Below the pieces are notes generated by a model, which was not told the origin of the DNA, made no database searches, and saw only the letters and a program-made list of their open reading frames with translations. 64,000 nt of DNA from Bacillus sp. REN10 (GTDB taxonomy: Bacteria; Bacillota; Bacilli; Bacillales; Domibacillaceae), in the NCBI RefSeq assembly GCF_016820555.1, contig NZ_JADHDW010000006.1, forward strand, positions 94,324-158,323. The letters are read 5' to 3'. Shown piece after piece: positions 24,443-33,747 of this stretch. The position numbers were made by a program, and so were the translations under genes. Each line of letters starts with the position of its first letter. Within the stretch, counting starts at the first letter, position 1.

Positions 24443-25744
24443 TTGGATAAAATTATCGTCCGCGGCGGACAAAAGTTAAGCGGAACTGTGAAAGTAGAAG
24501 GAGCAAAAAATTCAGTTCTGCCAGTAATCGCCGCTACATTATTAGCTAGTAAAGGAAAGAGTGTGATTCGGGATGTACCGACTCTCTCTGATGTATATAC
24601 AATAAATGAAGTGTTACGTCATTTAAACTGTCATGTCACATTTGAAAACAACACCGTAGTGGTTGATGCATCTAATGAATTATTTGTTGAGGCGCCTTTT
24701 GAATATGTACGCAAAATGAGAGCGTCTGTATTAGTCATGGGTTCGTTATTAGCTCGCACAGGGAAAGCTCGTGTGGCACTTCCTGGAGGCTGTGCGATTG
24801 GCTCACGTCCAATTGATCAGCATTTAAAAGGATTTGAAGCCATGGGTGCTGTCGTTCGCGTGGAAAATGGTTTCATTGAAGCAGAAGTCAGCAAACGTTT
24901 AAAAGGGGCTAAAATTTATTTAGATTTCCCAAGCGTAGGGGCAACAGAAAATATTTTAATGGCCGCTACATTAGCAGAAGGCACAACGGTGCTTGAAAAC
25001 TGTGCAAAAGAGCCAGAAATTGTTGACTTAGCGAACTTGCTCAACAAAATGGGCGCAAAAGTCGTTGGTGCAGGTACAGGAACGATCCGGATTGAAGGGG
25101 TAGAAGAACTTCATGGCGCGGACCACGCGATTATCCCTGACCGTATTGAAGCCGGTACATTTATGACAGCTGCAGCGATTACAGGCGGAAACGTACTTAT
25201 TCAAAATGCTGTTCCTGAACATATGTCTTCTTTAATTGCTAAGCTGAAAGAAATGGGCGTGCAAGTGATCGAAGAAGAAGAGGGTCTTCGTGTAATCGGA
25301 CCTGAAACATTAAAAGCCGTTGATATTAAAACAATGCCTCATCCTGGCTTCCCAACAGATATGCAGTCACAAATGATGGCATTAGCTTTAAAAGCGGAAG
25401 GCACAAGCATCATTACGGAAACCGTGTTTGAAAACCGTTTTATGCATGTAGAAGAATTCCGTCGCATGAATGCTAATATTAAAATCGAAGGCCGCTCTGT
25501 AGTGATTAATGGACCTTCAACCATTCAAGGAGCGGAAGTAGCTGCTACCGATCTTCGTGCGGCTGCTGCGTTAATCGTTGCTGGATTAATTGGAGATGGC
25601 TATACTCGTGTAACGGAATTGAAGCATTTAGATCGCGGATATGTAAATTTCCATGGCAAATTGGCGGCGCTTGGCGCAGACATTACACGTGTGAGTGAAG
25701 AAGAAACAGCGGTTGAAAAAGTTGTGACAGATATTAAAGCTTAA
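24443..25744 (+). CDS. murA: UDP-N-acetylglucosamine 1-carboxyvinyltransferase
   Basis: First committed step of peptidoglycan synthesis: transfers enolpyruvate from PEP to UDP-GlcNAc. 433 aa, two-domain EPSP-synthase fold; the active-site Cys117 in [14 protein letters not shown] is the fosfomycin target and indicates a sensitive enzyme type. TTG start with GAGGGGAA. By position and identity it corresponds to B. subtilis murAA. Confidence 0.97.
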   Translation: MDKIIVRGGQKLSGTVKVEGAKNSVLPVIAATLLASKGKSVIRDVPTLSDVYTINEVLRHLNCHVTFENNTVVVDASNELFVEAPFEYVRKMRASVLVMGSLLARTGKARVALPGGCAIGSRPIDQHLKGFEAMGAVVRVENGFIEAEVSKRLKGAKIYLDFPSVGATENILMAATLAEGTTVLENCAKEPEIVDLANLLNKMGAKVVGAGTGTIRIEGVEELHGADHAIIPDRIEAGTFMTAAAITGGNVLIQNAVPEHMSSLIAKLKEMGVQVIEEEEGLRVIGPETLKAVDIKTMPHPGFPTDMQSQMMALALKAEGTSIITETVFENRFMHVEEFRRMNANIKIEGRSVVINGPSTIQGAEVAATDLRAAAALIVAGLIGDGYTRVTELKHLDRGYVNFHGKLAALGADITRVSEEETAVEKVVTDIKA

Positions 25745-25754
25745 TGATCATAAA

Positions 25755-25787
25755 GGGCCTGACTAGTGAACAGTTAGGCTCTTTTTT
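25755..25787 (+). terminator. Intrinsic terminator of murA
   Basis: GGGCCTGACT pairs with AGTTAGGCTC (two G-U), then six T. Confidence 0.82.
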
Positions 25788-25870
25788 ATTTTGGCATATA
25801 AGTTGTTACTATTGCTATTATTACACAGACTGCCTCGTTTTTATTCATAAAAAAGGAATCTTTTTTCGTG

Positions 25871-25897
25871 ATAATTCTCCATCTCTCCCCATAGTTA
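25871..25897 (+). promoter_or_regulatory. Weak sigma-E-like promoter of spoIID
   Basis: ATAATT, 13 bp, CATAGTTA. Only the CATA of the -10 fits well; spoIID is a sigma-E gene in B. subtilis. Confidence 0.35.
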
Positions 25898-25943
25898 TAC
25901 TATTGAGCGATTTGCTCAATCTATCAATGGAGGCCTCGGATGA

Positions 25944-26966
25944 ATGGAAAAACGACGTCACTCTATATGGTTTGTTATGGTTGCCCTATTCTTTACAGCT
26001 ATCGTGATTCCTTCCTTGCTCGTTCTCTCTTTTTCTTCTAAAGACGAAGAGAAGGGAGCAATGAAAGAAACGAACAAAACGACACCGAATGCCCCTGCCG
26101 AAGAGCCGGCGGTCGAAGTGGCCGTATTTCGCTCAGGAACTAGTCAAACAGAAAACTTTCCCCTCGAGCAATACGTGGCGGGTGTGGTCGCCTCTGAGAT
26201 GCCTGCGGAGTTTGAGAAAGAGGCGCTCAAGGCGCAAGCATTAACAGCCCGCACATTTATCATTCAGCATATGAGGAAGGGAAAGACGGTGAACAATGGC
26301 CAAGCCCATGTCACCGACACAGTGAACCACCAAGTATTTAAAACGAAAGAAGAGCTTGAGCAGCTTTGGGGAAATGATTTTTCATGGAAATGGAAAAAGA
26401 TCAATGAAGCCGTGAAAGACACAGAAGGACAGATCATTACTTACAATGGCGCCCCGATTACCGCTTCTTTTTTCTCCACGAGCAACGGCTACACAGAAAA
26501 TTCAGAGGACTACTGGGATCAGCCGCTTCCTTATTTGAAAAGCGTCGAAAGTCCCTGGGATCAACAATCACCTAAATACCGTTCCCAAACACGATTGTCT
26601 CTTCGTGAATTTGAACGCAAGCTGGGCGTTTTCGTGAAGGGAGGCGAAGAGGTGGGAACGATTATAGAACGAACACCTGGAAAGCGGATTGCGAAAGTGA
26701 AGATCGGCGACAAAGAACTCTCCGGCAGAGAAGTGCGAGAAAAGCTGCAGTTGCCTTCTACTGATTTTAGTTGGATCGTGCAAGGGAATGAAGTGCTGAT
26801 CTCGACGAAAGGCTATGGCCACGGGGTCGGTATGAGTCAATATGGAGCGAATGGAATGGCGAAGGAAGGCAAGACTTATCAGCAAATCATCCAGCATTAC
26901 TACCAGCAAATCAAAATCGATCAAGCCAGTCAATATATGAATGACATCACCACAGCTAAAAAATAA
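25944..26966 (+). CDS. spoIID: Stage II sporulation protein D
   Basis: Membrane-anchored lytic transglycosylase that, with SpoIIM and SpoIIP, thins septal peptidoglycan and drives engulfment. 340 aa: an N-terminal anchor (about 8-30) and a SpoIID/LytB domain with YVAGVVASEMPAEF (catalytic Glu in SEMP), LKAQALTARTF and the C-terminal GYGHGVGMSQYGANGMA. SD GGAGG is 10 nt upstream. Confidence 0.94.
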   Translation: MEKRRHSIWFVMVALFFTAIVIPSLLVLSFSSKDEEKGAMKETNKTTPNAPAEEPAVEVAVFRSGTSQTENFPLEQYVAGVVASEMPAEFEKEALKAQALTARTFIIQHMRKGKTVNNGQAHVTDTVNHQVFKTKEELEQLWGNDFSWKWKKINEAVKDTEGQIITYNGAPITASFFSTSNGYTENSEDYWDQPLPYLKSVESPWDQQSPKYRSQTRLSLREFERKLGVFVKGGEEVGTIIERTPGKRIAKVKIGDKELSGREVREKLQLPSTDFSWIVQGNEVLISTKGYGHGVGMSQYGANGMAKEGKTYQQIIQHYYQQIKIDQASQYMNDITTAKK

Positions 26967-26996
26967 CTCCTTATCGCTTCATAGACAACAAGGAGT
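26955..26996 (-). terminator. Terminator of the VanZ-family gene
   Basis: Read on the minus strand, ACTCCTT pairs with AAGGAGT, followed by TTATTTTTT. It lies inside the 3' end of spoIID and in the convergent gap. Confidence 0.65.
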
Positions 26997-26997
26997 G

Positions 26998-27432
26998 TTA
27001 AGAGCTCACCCAATGGCTGAATTTATGCATCCATTGATGAATTCGGCTTGAGGGGCGCTGAAAATATTTATAATTGACAAGAAAGTAACAGACCAATACC
27101 CCCGTCACATCTTTCACTGCATCAATGATAGAGGCCGAGCGATACGGAATAAAGGCTTGATGAATTTCATCGATGAATCCGTAAAAGCAAGCGATCAGAG
27201 CAGCGGCTACATTGGTTGCACTCGTAAATCGGCCATTTGCTAATAAGGCATTGACGATCAGTCCATACAATACAGCAAATTCAATTAAATGCAGAGATTC
27301 TTTAAATAAACGGTCTATTTCGTTTTGTGGAAGCGAAACAATCGCATCATGAGGCAAACTAGACATCATCCAGACAGCAACTATATAAAGCAAAGGGGCT
27401 ATCGTGGACAAACCTCTGGCGATCATCTTCAT
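26998..27432 (-). CDS. VanZ-family membrane protein
   Basis: 144 aa with three to four predicted helices and the VanZ signatures: HLIEFAVLYGLIVNAL, then GFIDEIHQAFIPYRSASIIDAVKDVTG. VanZ family members have been tied to teicoplanin tolerance but mostly lack assigned functions. The ATG follows GGTGGTGA by 5 nt; an upstream ATG adds eleven residues without an SD. It points against the surrounding sporulation genes and is absent from this position in B. subtilis. Confidence 0.82.
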   Translation of the reverse strand: MKMIARGLSTIAPLLYIVAVWMMSSLPHDAIVSLPQNEIDRLFKESLHLIEFAVLYGLIVNALLANGRFTSATNVAAALIACFYGFIDEIHQAFIPYRSASIIDAVKDVTGVLVCYFLVNYKYFQRPSSRIHQWMHKFSHWVSS

Positions 27433-27545
27433 ATGCGTCACCACCTTTTTTAACCATTTTATCATGTTTTATTTTGAACTTTTTTTCAAGGTTGTGGCAT
27501 TTTTTTTACGTTTTGAGGAAAAATAAAAAATTTCCCAATGACCAT

Positions 27546-27574
27546 GTATAGTTTGGCAGGAATCTGTTCACACT
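27546..27574 (+). promoter_or_regulatory. Candidate sigma-F promoter of spoIIQ
   Basis: GTATA, 15 bp, GTTCACACT. The -35 is perfect for GYATA and the -10 has one departure from GGnnAnAnT. spoIIQ is sigma-F-dependent in B. subtilis. Confidence 0.6.
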
Positions 27575-27593
27575 GATTGCTGAGGTGATGAAC

Positions 27594-28391
27594 ATGAGAA
27601 AGGGAGAAAAGAAACCAATCCCCCAAAAAATTCAGCAATTTTTCAAGAAACGTTGGGTATTTCCTGCCGTCTACTTAATGAGTGCCGCACTATTAATTTC
27701 AGGAATTATTTGGTACCAAATGGCTGGAGTAGACAAGGAGCAAGGGTTTAACTCACAAGAAGAGGTGTTTGAGGAAGGAGCCTTTGATCAGCCAGCAGAA
27801 GAAGTAAACTCTACTGTTGAAGAAATGATTAAGCCGGTGAAAAACGCAGACGAGATGGTCGTGAAGACAGGCTTTTACGAAGAGAAAGCATCTGAAAAAG
27901 ACCAAGAAGCCTCTCTAGTGATCTACAATAATACCTATCAGCCAAATACAGGTATCGCATTCGGAATGAAAAATGACCAAACATTTGCCGTTGTGGCAGC
28001 TTTAAGCGGAAAAGTCACAAAAGTAATGGAAGATTCCTTACTTGGTAATGTCATTGAAATTGAACATGCAAATGGAATTGTCACAAGCTATCAATCCGTC
28101 AAAGACATGAAAGTGGCAGAAGGTGACACGGTTTCTCAAGGAGATGTCATTGCTAAAGCAGGAAAAAGCCTCTTTAACGAAAAAGCAGGCGTCCACGTTC
28201 ACTTTGAAGTGAGAAAAGATCAAATGGCGTTAAATCCACAAAACTTCTTTGGCAAACCATTATCCGCCATTCAAGAAGCGGCAACACCAGATGAAGATAA
28301 AACGCCTGAAACAGACGTAACAGATGAAACAAGCGGAACAGACAATCCAGATAGCGGAAATGAACAACTAGAAGAGAAAAGCGGCTCATAA
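27594..28391 (+). CDS. spoIIQ: Stage II sporulation protein Q (degenerate M23 peptidase)
   Basis: Forespore membrane protein that binds SpoIIIAH across the intermembrane space for engulfment and the feeding-tube channel. 265 aa: TM helix (about 22-42), linker, LytM/M23 domain (about 105-215) and an acidic Thr/Asp-rich tail. The zinc site is incomplete: Asn118 and Ala122 occupy the usual His and Asp positions while His201 and His203 remain, so no peptidase activity is expected, as for B. subtilis SpoIIQ. GAGGTG SD before the third ATG/GTG option. Confidence 0.92.
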   Translation: MRKGEKKPIPQKIQQFFKKRWVFPAVYLMSAALLISGIIWYQMAGVDKEQGFNSQEEVFEEGAFDQPAEEVNSTVEEMIKPVKNADEMVVKTGFYEEKASEKDQEASLVIYNNTYQPNTGIAFGMKNDQTFAVVAALSGKVTKVMEDSLLGNVIEIEHANGIVTSYQSVKDMKVAEGDTVSQGDVIAKAGKSLFNEKAGVHVHFEVRKDQMALNPQNFFGKPLSAIQEAATPDEDKTPETDVTDETSGTDNPDSGNEQLEEKSGS

Positions 28392-28405
28392 TGGGCTGCT
28401 TTTTG
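28380..28405 (+). terminator. Terminator of spoIIQ overlapping its stop codon
   Basis: AGCGGCTC pairs with GGGCTGCT (two G-U) and the loop contains the TAA stop; five T follow. Confidence 0.75.
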
Positions 28406-28419
28406 TCTGTCTCAGTGGT

Positions 28420-28493
28420 GAATCGTCCACGAATCGCTCGGAACCGTTCACGATCCGGCTCGAATCGTCCATAAATGGCTGGGAATCGTCCAC
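28420..28493 (+). repeat. 21-bp repeat array A (three and a half units)
   Basis: Units start at 28420, 28441, 28462 and 28483, exactly 21 bp apart. Core GAATCGTCCAC (GAACCGTTCAC in unit 2), then about ten variable bases. It begins 15 bp after the spoIIQ terminator U-tract. Confidence 0.85.
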
Positions 28494-28507
28494 CCTTATT
28501 TTTCTAA

Positions 28508-28535
28508 GCATATTTTGGCAAACATCTCATATAGT
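28508..28535 (+). promoter_or_regulatory. Candidate sigma-E promoter of spoIIID
   Basis: GCATATT, 13 bp, CATATAGT, close to the sigma-E pattern (KMATATT, CATACAnT). It leaves a 200-nt leader to spoIIID; no other gene is visible there. Confidence 0.6.
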
Positions 28536-28736
28536 GTTAATAATACCTGTACAAAGACAAAGGGATTGTTTGAGGTGAGGGATCGTTAGACGAAAAAATA
28601 CCTATTAGCAATCAGAGCAGACTAGTTGCCGAAAAAAGTTCCGTGTGAGCGGCTGCATACGGATCAATATGATTACATTCAAGCGAATGCGAGTCTCATT
28701 TCACATGTCTCACATCCAATGAGGGAGGCGAGCGGT

Positions 28737-28997
28737 GTGCACGATTACATCAAGGAGAGGACAATCAAGATCGGAGAGTATATCGTGGAGACGAAAAAAA
28801 CGGTAAGAGTAATTGCTAAAGAGTTTGGGGTGTCGAAAAGTACCGTCCATAAAGATTTAACTGAGCGATTACCAGAGGTTCATCCGGAGCTGGCACAGCG
28901 CGTGAAATCTATTCTCGAATATCACAAGTCCATTCGGCATCTTCGCGGCGGGGAAGCAACAAAGAGAAAGTATGCCAGAGAAGAAGCGGTTCAATGA
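28737..28997 (+). CDS. spoIIID: Sporulation transcription factor SpoIIID
   Basis: Mother-cell DNA-binding regulator that activates or represses many sigma-E genes and helps switch to sigma-K. 86 aa with a helix-turn-helix (about 22-45, TVRVIAKEFGVSKSTVHKDL) and a basic C-terminal helix (HKSIRHLRGGEATKRKY). The start is GTG (Met-His-Asp-Tyr-Ile-Lys) after GGGAGG, matching B. subtilis exactly; the frame upstream is open but not conserved. Confidence 0.96.
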   Translation: MHDYIKERTIKIGEYIVETKKTVRVIAKEFGVSKSTVHKDLTERLPEVHPELAQRVKSILEYHKSIRHLRGGEATKRKYAREEAVQ

Positions 28998-29030
28998 GAA
29001 ATCGTTCGTATACTAAATAGAAAGGAGCAT

Positions 29031-29056
29031 AATCTGCCAGTATTGGCGGATTTTTT
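29031..29056 (+). terminator. Intrinsic terminator of spoIIID
   Basis: AATCTGCC pairs with GGCGGATT (one G-U), then T tract. Confidence 0.8.
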
Positions 29057-29250
29057 GATGTGCAGTAAGAAAGGCTGTTCCTGGGATGATATCGAGAGTA
29101 TAACATAAAAAATTTACAAATTCCCCTCAATTTTAGTCAAAATGTGCTAAAATAGAACATTGGGAAACTAAAACTTGTATCATGTGATAATTGACATATT
29201 CATTAACAGCAAAATAAATAAAAAGTTTTGATGAAAAGGGGACTAACCGA

Positions 29251-30252
29251 ATGATTTCAAAAGATATTGGCATTGACTTGGGAACAGCAAACGTGTTGAT
29301 TCATGTGAAGGGACAAGGCATTGTATTAAATGAGCCGTCAGTTGTGGCCATTGATAAGTCGACAAACAAAGTACTGGCTGTAGGAGAAGAAGCACATCGA
29401 ATGGTTGGGCGGACACCAGGAAATATTGTTGCGATCCGTCCGTTGAAAGATGGCGTCATTGCCGATTTCGATATTACAGAAGCAATGCTGAAGCACTTCA
29501 TCAATAAGTTAAATGTGAAAGGGCTTATGTCTAAGCCACGCATTTTAATTTGCTGTCCGACAAATATTACAAGCGTTGAGCAAAAAGCGATTCGTGAAGC
29601 AGCTGAAAAAAGCGGTGGTAAAACCGTTTATTTAGAAGAAGAGCCGAAAATAGCGGCGATTGGAGCTGGCATGGATATTTTCCAACCGAGCGGAAACATG
29701 GTAGTAGATATCGGTGGAGGAACGACGGATGTTGCTGTATTATCCATGGGATCGATTGTCACATCTGCTTCTATTAAAATGGCCGGTGATAACTTTGATA
29801 TGGAAATCCTCAACTATATTAAGAAAGAATACAAGTTGTTAATTGGAGAAAGAACAGCGGAAGAAATTAAAAAGAATATTGCTACTGTGTATCCGGGCAG
29901 CCGCCATGAGGAAATGGAAATTCGCGGCCGTGACATGGTTTCTGGGCTTCCACGTGTATTAACCGTTCATTCAAAAGAAATTGAATTGGCTTTACGCGAG
30001 TCGATTGCTGTCATTGTACAAGCGGCAAAAGACGTACTAGAACAAACACCGCCAGAACTATCAGCGGATATTATCGACCGCGGGGTTATTTTAACGGGAG
30101 GTGGCGCTCTTCTTCATGGAATTGATACCCTTCTTGCCGAGGAATTAAAAGTCCCTGTATTAGTAGCGGAAGCGCCGATGGACTGTGTGGCAATTGGTAC
30201 AGGCATCATGCTTGAAAACATGGACAAAATCTCTAAGAAGAAATTAATCTAA
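29251..30252 (+). CDS. mbl: MreB-like actin homologue Mbl
   Basis: Filament-forming ATPase guiding lateral wall synthesis. 333 aa, identical in length to B. subtilis Mbl. Phosphate loops IGIDLGTAN (7-15) and VVDIGGGTTD (near 151-160), and the adenosine motif ILTGGGALL (near 283). Position after spoIIID and closeness to the Mbl sequence (not MreB or MreBH) decide the name. Confidence 0.96.
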   Translation: MISKDIGIDLGTANVLIHVKGQGIVLNEPSVVAIDKSTNKVLAVGEEAHRMVGRTPGNIVAIRPLKDGVIADFDITEAMLKHFINKLNVKGLMSKPRILICCPTNITSVEQKAIREAAEKSGGKTVYLEEEPKIAAIGAGMDIFQPSGNMVVDIGGGTTDVAVLSMGSIVTSASIKMAGDNFDMEILNYIKKEYKLLIGERTAEEIKKNIATVYPGSRHEEMEIRGRDMVSGLPRVLTVHSKEIELALRESIAVIVQAAKDVLEQTPPELSADIIDRGVILTGGGALLHGIDTLLAEELKVPVLVAEAPMDCVAIGTGIMLENMDKISKKKLI

Positions 30253-30265
30253 ATGAATCGATAGG

Positions 30266-30294
30266 AACGAGATGGCTCCCCCATCTCGTTTTTT
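30266..30294 (+). terminator. Intrinsic terminator of mbl
   Basis: AACGAGATGG pairs with CCATCTCGTT, followed by T tract. Confidence 0.9.
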
Positions 30295-30393
30295 ATGTGT
30301 AAGAAATTAACTGATTTCTCATAGATTATTTTTATTGTTTTGGCTGAATGATGATATAATAAATGAATCAAGTAGATTAATCGAGGTGGAGAA

Positions 30394-31230
30394 ATGTTTC
30401 GTGGTTTTTATACAGCTGCGTCTGGAATGATTGCTCAACAGCGTCGCACGGAAATGTTAACGAATAATATGTCTAATGCCAACACGCCTGGTTATAAAGC
30501 GGATCAGTCCTCTCTGCGGGCCTTTCCTGAAATGTTATTGCAGCGAATCGATCAATCAACCGCACCAACAAAAGAACGGTTACACTTCAAAAATATGCAA
30601 CCGATCGGGGCTCTCGGGACAGGTGTATATATGCAAGAAACGAAGCCGTTGTTTATGCAGGGAGATTTGCGGGAAACAGGATTGAAGACGGATGTCGCTC
30701 TATTAGATGTGAATACGCCGATTAACCGAGAGACAGGTCAAGCAGGAATGGTTTTTTACACAGTGCAAGGAGCCGATGGACAAGTACGCTATACTCGGAA
30801 TGGGAATTTCACACAAGATGCGGATGGCTATTTAACGACAGCAAGCGGTTTATATGTTCTTGACCCTCAAGGAAACCGCATTCAGCTTACGTCGGATGAA
30901 TTTGTCATTACAGAAGATGGACGAATTACAGAAGGAGGACGGCTTGCTGGGCAAATTGGGCTTGGCTATGCGGAAAATCCTAACCTTTTAATTAAGCAGG
31001 GAGATGGATTGTTTCGTTTAGAGAACGGTCAGCTTCCGAATGCTTATACGCAAAATAATATTCAATTCCGCTTGAAGCAAGGCTTTTTAGAAGCATCGAA
31101 TACAGATGCAGCGCGCACGATGACGGATATGATGACGGCCTATCGTTCGTTTGAAGCGAATCAAAAAGTACTGACTGCTTATGACAGAAGTATGGAAAAG
31201 GCCGCTAATGAAGTGGGACGAGTGAACTAA
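30394..31230 (+). CDS. flhO: Flagellar hook-basal body rod protein FlhO
   Basis: FlgG-family rod component. 278 aa, no signal peptide; N-terminal MFRGFYTAASGMIAQQRRTE with the NNMSNANTPGYKAD motif and the C-terminal coiled-coil end with TDMMTAYRSFEANQKVLTAYD. These are the terminal helices typical of axial flagellar proteins. Forms a pair with flhP 18 nt downstream, as in B. subtilis after mbl. Confidence 0.93.
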   Translation: MFRGFYTAASGMIAQQRRTEMLTNNMSNANTPGYKADQSSLRAFPEMLLQRIDQSTAPTKERLHFKNMQPIGALGTGVYMQETKPLFMQGDLRETGLKTDVALLDVNTPINRETGQAGMVFYTVQGADGQVRYTRNGNFTQDADGYLTTASGLYVLDPQGNRIQLTSDEFVITEDGRITEGGRLAGQIGLGYAENPNLLIKQGDGLFRLENGQLPNAYTQNNIQFRLKQGFLEASNTDAARTMTDMMTAYRSFEANQKVLTAYDRSMEKAANEVGRVN

Positions 31231-31248
31231 CCTCAGGAGGAAGCCTGT

Positions 31249-32061
31249 ATGAATCAGACGATGATTACATCTGTTAATACATTAAGTCAATTGCAGAAAA
31301 AGCTAGATATTATTAGCCATAATATTAGTAACGTAGATACTAATGGCTATAAAAGACGTGAAGCCACGTTCACTGAATTAATCAATCAAAATGTAAATAA
31401 CCTGTTTCAAAATGACATGGGCCGATTAACGCCGCTGGGGATTCGAGTGGGAAACGGAGCGAAACTCGCTCAGTCTCAAATGGTAGGCACACAAGGAAGC
31501 TTACACACAACGGGACGCTTGCTCGACTTTGCGTTCTCTAAAGAAAAGCAATTCTTTAAAGTGCTCGTACAAGAAAATGGGCAAGGGAAAGTCCATTATA
31601 CACGCGATGGTAACTTTTCACTGACACCGATTAATCCAAATGAAGTGATGCTCGTGACGAGTGAAGGTCGACCGGTATTAGATGAAAATAATCAAATGAT
31701 TACATTTAATCCGAATAATGGTCCCGTTACATTAGAAGCGGGCGGTCGAATTCGCGCTGGAGGTCAAACCTTTAACCTTGGCGTCGTTACAATCAATAAG
31801 CCGCAGTTTTTAGAACAAAAAGGCTCGAACTTATTGGCCCTTCCAGATAATCCGGCTGTACCGGAAGAGCAAATACTGCAAAATTTAACGGGTGCTGACC
31901 GAGGAGCAATCTCCTTACAGCAAAGCATGTTAGAAAAATCAAATGTTGACATGGGGAAGGAAATGGTTGATTTAATGAATGTTCAACGTTCGTACCAGTT
32001 CCAGTCCCGTTCCATTTCTCTCGCTGACCAAATGATGGGGCTTATCAACGGCGTACGCTAG
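31249..32061 (+). CDS. flhP: Flagellar hook-basal body rod protein FlhP
   Basis: Second FlgG-family rod protein, 270 aa. N-terminal LQKKLDIISHNISNVDTNGYKR and C-terminal MVDLMNVQRSYQFQSRSISLADQM are the characteristic axial motifs. AGGAGG SD. FlhO and FlhP are thought to form the distal rod in B. subtilis. Confidence 0.93.
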   Translation: MNQTMITSVNTLSQLQKKLDIISHNISNVDTNGYKRREATFTELINQNVNNLFQNDMGRLTPLGIRVGNGAKLAQSQMVGTQGSLHTTGRLLDFAFSKEKQFFKVLVQENGQGKVHYTRDGNFSLTPINPNEVMLVTSEGRPVLDENNQMITFNPNNGPVTLEAGGRIRAGGQTFNLGVVTINKPQFLEQKGSNLLALPDNPAVPEEQILQNLTGADRGAISLQQSMLEKSNVDMGKEMVDLMNVQRSYQFQSRSISLADQMMGLINGVR

Positions 32062-32076
32062 AGGGGATTGGATGTA

Positions 32077-32283
32077 TTGTCTGAACAAAGAAGAAAAACA
32101 CAAACAAAAAAACAATTAACACCTCTTGGCCGTTTTGTCGTGACGATGTTTTTTGTGTGGGTAACGGCAACAATTGGAGCCATCATTGGCTACAGTGTGA
32201 TTGGTGACGGGAACCCGATAGAAATATTTGATCCAAACACATGGTTCCATTTAGTAGAGGTTCTATATAACAGCTTTTTTTAA
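32077..32283 (+). CDS. Small EpuA-type membrane protein
   Basis: 68 aa: basic N-terminus, one transmembrane helix (about 20-42) and the tail [19 protein letters not shown] typical of the EpuA family. That family is widely but misleadingly labelled RNA polymerase subunit beta. The TTG at 32077 has GAGGGGAT 10 nt upstream; an earlier TTG at 32068 sits on the SD. Linked to fabZ by 13 nt. Confidence 0.7.
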   Translation: MSEQRRKTQTKKQLTPLGRFVVTMFFVWVTATIGAIIGYSVIGDGNPIEIFDPNTWFHLVEVLYNSFF

Positions 32284-32296
32284 GGTGGGAAATAGT

Positions 32297-32719
32297 ATGT
32301 TAGATATTCAACAAATTAAAGAGATTATTCCGCATCGCTATCCGTTTTTATTAATTGATCAAATCCTTGAAGTCGAAGAAGGAAAACGAGCGGTCGGCAT
32401 TAAAAATGTGACAGCGAATGAAGAGTTTTTTAACGGTCATTTTCCTGATTACCCGGTGATGCCCGGCGTGTTAATCGTGGAAGCTTTGGCTCAAGTAGGA
32501 GCGGTCGCGATGCTCATTAAAGAAGAAAATCGCGGAAAACTTGCTTTTTTTGCAGGGATTGATCAGTGCCGCTTTAAACGTCAAGTTCGCCCGGGCGATC
32601 AGCTTCGTTTAGAAGTGGAGATGCTTCGTTTCCGAGGAGTCATCGGCAAAGGAAAAGCGGTAGCTACGGTGAATGGTGAACTGGCTTGTGAAGCTGAAAT
32701 TACATTTGCTTTAAAATAA
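32297..32719 (+). CDS. fabZ: 3-hydroxyacyl-ACP dehydratase FabZ
   Basis: Dehydrates beta-hydroxyacyl-ACP in fatty acid elongation. 140 aa hot-dog fold; catalytic His48 in [12 protein letters not shown] and Glu62 in VEALAQ. AAGGTGGG SD fixes the ATG; an upstream in-frame start at 32285 overlaps the SD. Corresponds to B. subtilis ywpB. Confidence 0.96.
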   Translation: MLDIQQIKEIIPHRYPFLLIDQILEVEEGKRAVGIKNVTANEEFFNGHFPDYPVMPGVLIVEALAQVGAVAMLIKEENRGKLAFFAGIDQCRFKRQVRPGDQLRLEVEMLRFRGVIGKGKAVATVNGELACEAEITFALK

Positions 32720-32756
32720 ATAACGAGCAGCTTAGGCTGCTTGTTATTTTTTTTTG
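32718..32756 (+). terminator. Intrinsic terminator of fabZ
   Basis: AATAACGAGCAGC pairs with GCTGCTTGTTATT, then T tract. Confidence 0.92.
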
Positions 32757-32822
32757 AATATTTTTCGGAAAGATGGAAAGGCTACTTACAGACATTGAAA
32801 AATGAAGAAGGGAGATTTTACT

Positions 32823-33176
32823 ATGTATAAGAAGCTTTTGCAATTGCTTGGAAGTTCGGCTTTAGTCGCGGCCTTATTGGTTGGGTGCGGAAATGACAAT
32901 GAGCCGCCTAATGACGACAATCCGGTGAACGATGAAGACAATCGCGAGGAAAATATGAATAATCAGGATAACAACGACGCGGATATGCAAGATAATAATG
33001 ATGGTAACAACGTACAAGAAGATGTCAATGAAGAATTAAATAACGAGCATAATCCGGAATCAGAAGATAAAAATGTACCAGGTGATGGAGATGCGACAAA
33101 AGATAATAATACACCAGTCGAAGACCCAATCGAAGATCAAAACGATATGAAAGATGCGGATAATAAAGACGAATAA
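32823..33176 (+). CDS. Acidic Asn/Asp-rich lipoprotein, function unknown
   Basis: 117 aa. Signal MYKKLLQLLGSSALVAALLVGC with lipobox Cys22; everything after it is low complexity (Asn, Asp, Glu) without a recognisable fold. GAAGGGAG SD. A surface-tethered disordered acidic tail could bind cations or act as a spacer; that is speculation. A longer in-frame start at 32802 is rejected because the SD lies downstream of it. Confidence 0.72.
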   Translation: MYKKLLQLLGSSALVAALLVGCGNDNEPPNDDNPVNDEDNREENMNNQDNNDADMQDNNDGNNVQEDVNEELNNEHNPESEDKNVPGDGDATKDNNTPVEDPIEDQNDMKDADNKDE

Positions 33177-33205
33177 AAAACAGGGCCTGTACCCCTGTTT
33201 TTTTT
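33175..33205 (+). terminator. Intrinsic terminator after the acidic lipoprotein gene
   Basis: AACAGGG pairs with CCCTGTT, flanked by A and T runs. Confidence 0.88.
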
Positions 33206-33262
33206 ACTTGCATCAATAAGTACTAAGACCTAATATTGAAAGGAGCAGTTCAAGAAAAAACT

Positions 33263-33291
33263 TTGTCAACTCTTTGGCAGTGTGATAAAGT
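33263..33291 (+). promoter_or_regulatory. Candidate sigma-A promoter
   Basis: TTGTCA, 17 bp, TAAAGT, about 55 bp upstream of the next gene. Confidence 0.45.
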
Positions 33292-33345
33292 ATAAGATAG
33301 TATCAATTTATCCAAGTTCAGCTAGGACATTCTAGGAGGTACTTA

Positions 33346-33747
33346 TTGTCAATGTTAAGCGACTTATCACAAGGAATTAAAATAAGTATCACACGTTCAA
33401 TTGTCACAGCCTTTGAGCGATATATGGCGAAAATATTATGGGATGAAAAGGCCTATAATTTTGAGGACTTTATGAATGAGTGGCAACAATATATTAATAC
33501 TAGCTCTTCATGGTACAGTAAAGTGAGTGACGAGATGAAATCTAGCCCTGAGTTTCATGAAGAATTAGCAACAAAGATAAATGAAGTGATTGAAAAGATC
33601 TTTTCAGAAGAGCCAACACCTGAACAAATTGACACATTAGATCAGCTGCAGAAGCAGCTTGGAACAGATTACGATTATTCCTATAAAGCGGAAGCGAAGT
33701 TCTATATCGACTTCTTAACGGAGCAGCTAAAAAAAAAGAACAATTAA
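33346..33747 (+). CDS. Helical protein of unknown function, possible frameshifted extension
   Basis: 133 aa as read in the zero frame, starting at TTG (GGAGGT 5-6 nt upstream) or the ATG two codons later. Predominantly helical and charged, no signal peptide. A Trp/Tyr-rich central region (NEWQQYINTSSSWYS) is visible. I do not recognise the family; the neighbourhood matches ywpF/ywpG in B. subtilis. The gene ends at A9-G, where a -1 shift would add 60 residues (see next entry). It could equally be a simple frameshift in a longer gene. Confidence 0.6.
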   Translation: MSMLSDLSQGIKISITRSIVTAFERYMAKILWDEKAYNFEDFMNEWQQYINTSSSWYSKVSDEMKSSPEFHEELATKINEVIEKIFSEEPTPEQIDTLDQLQKQLGTDYDYSYKAEAKFYIDFLTEQLKKKNN

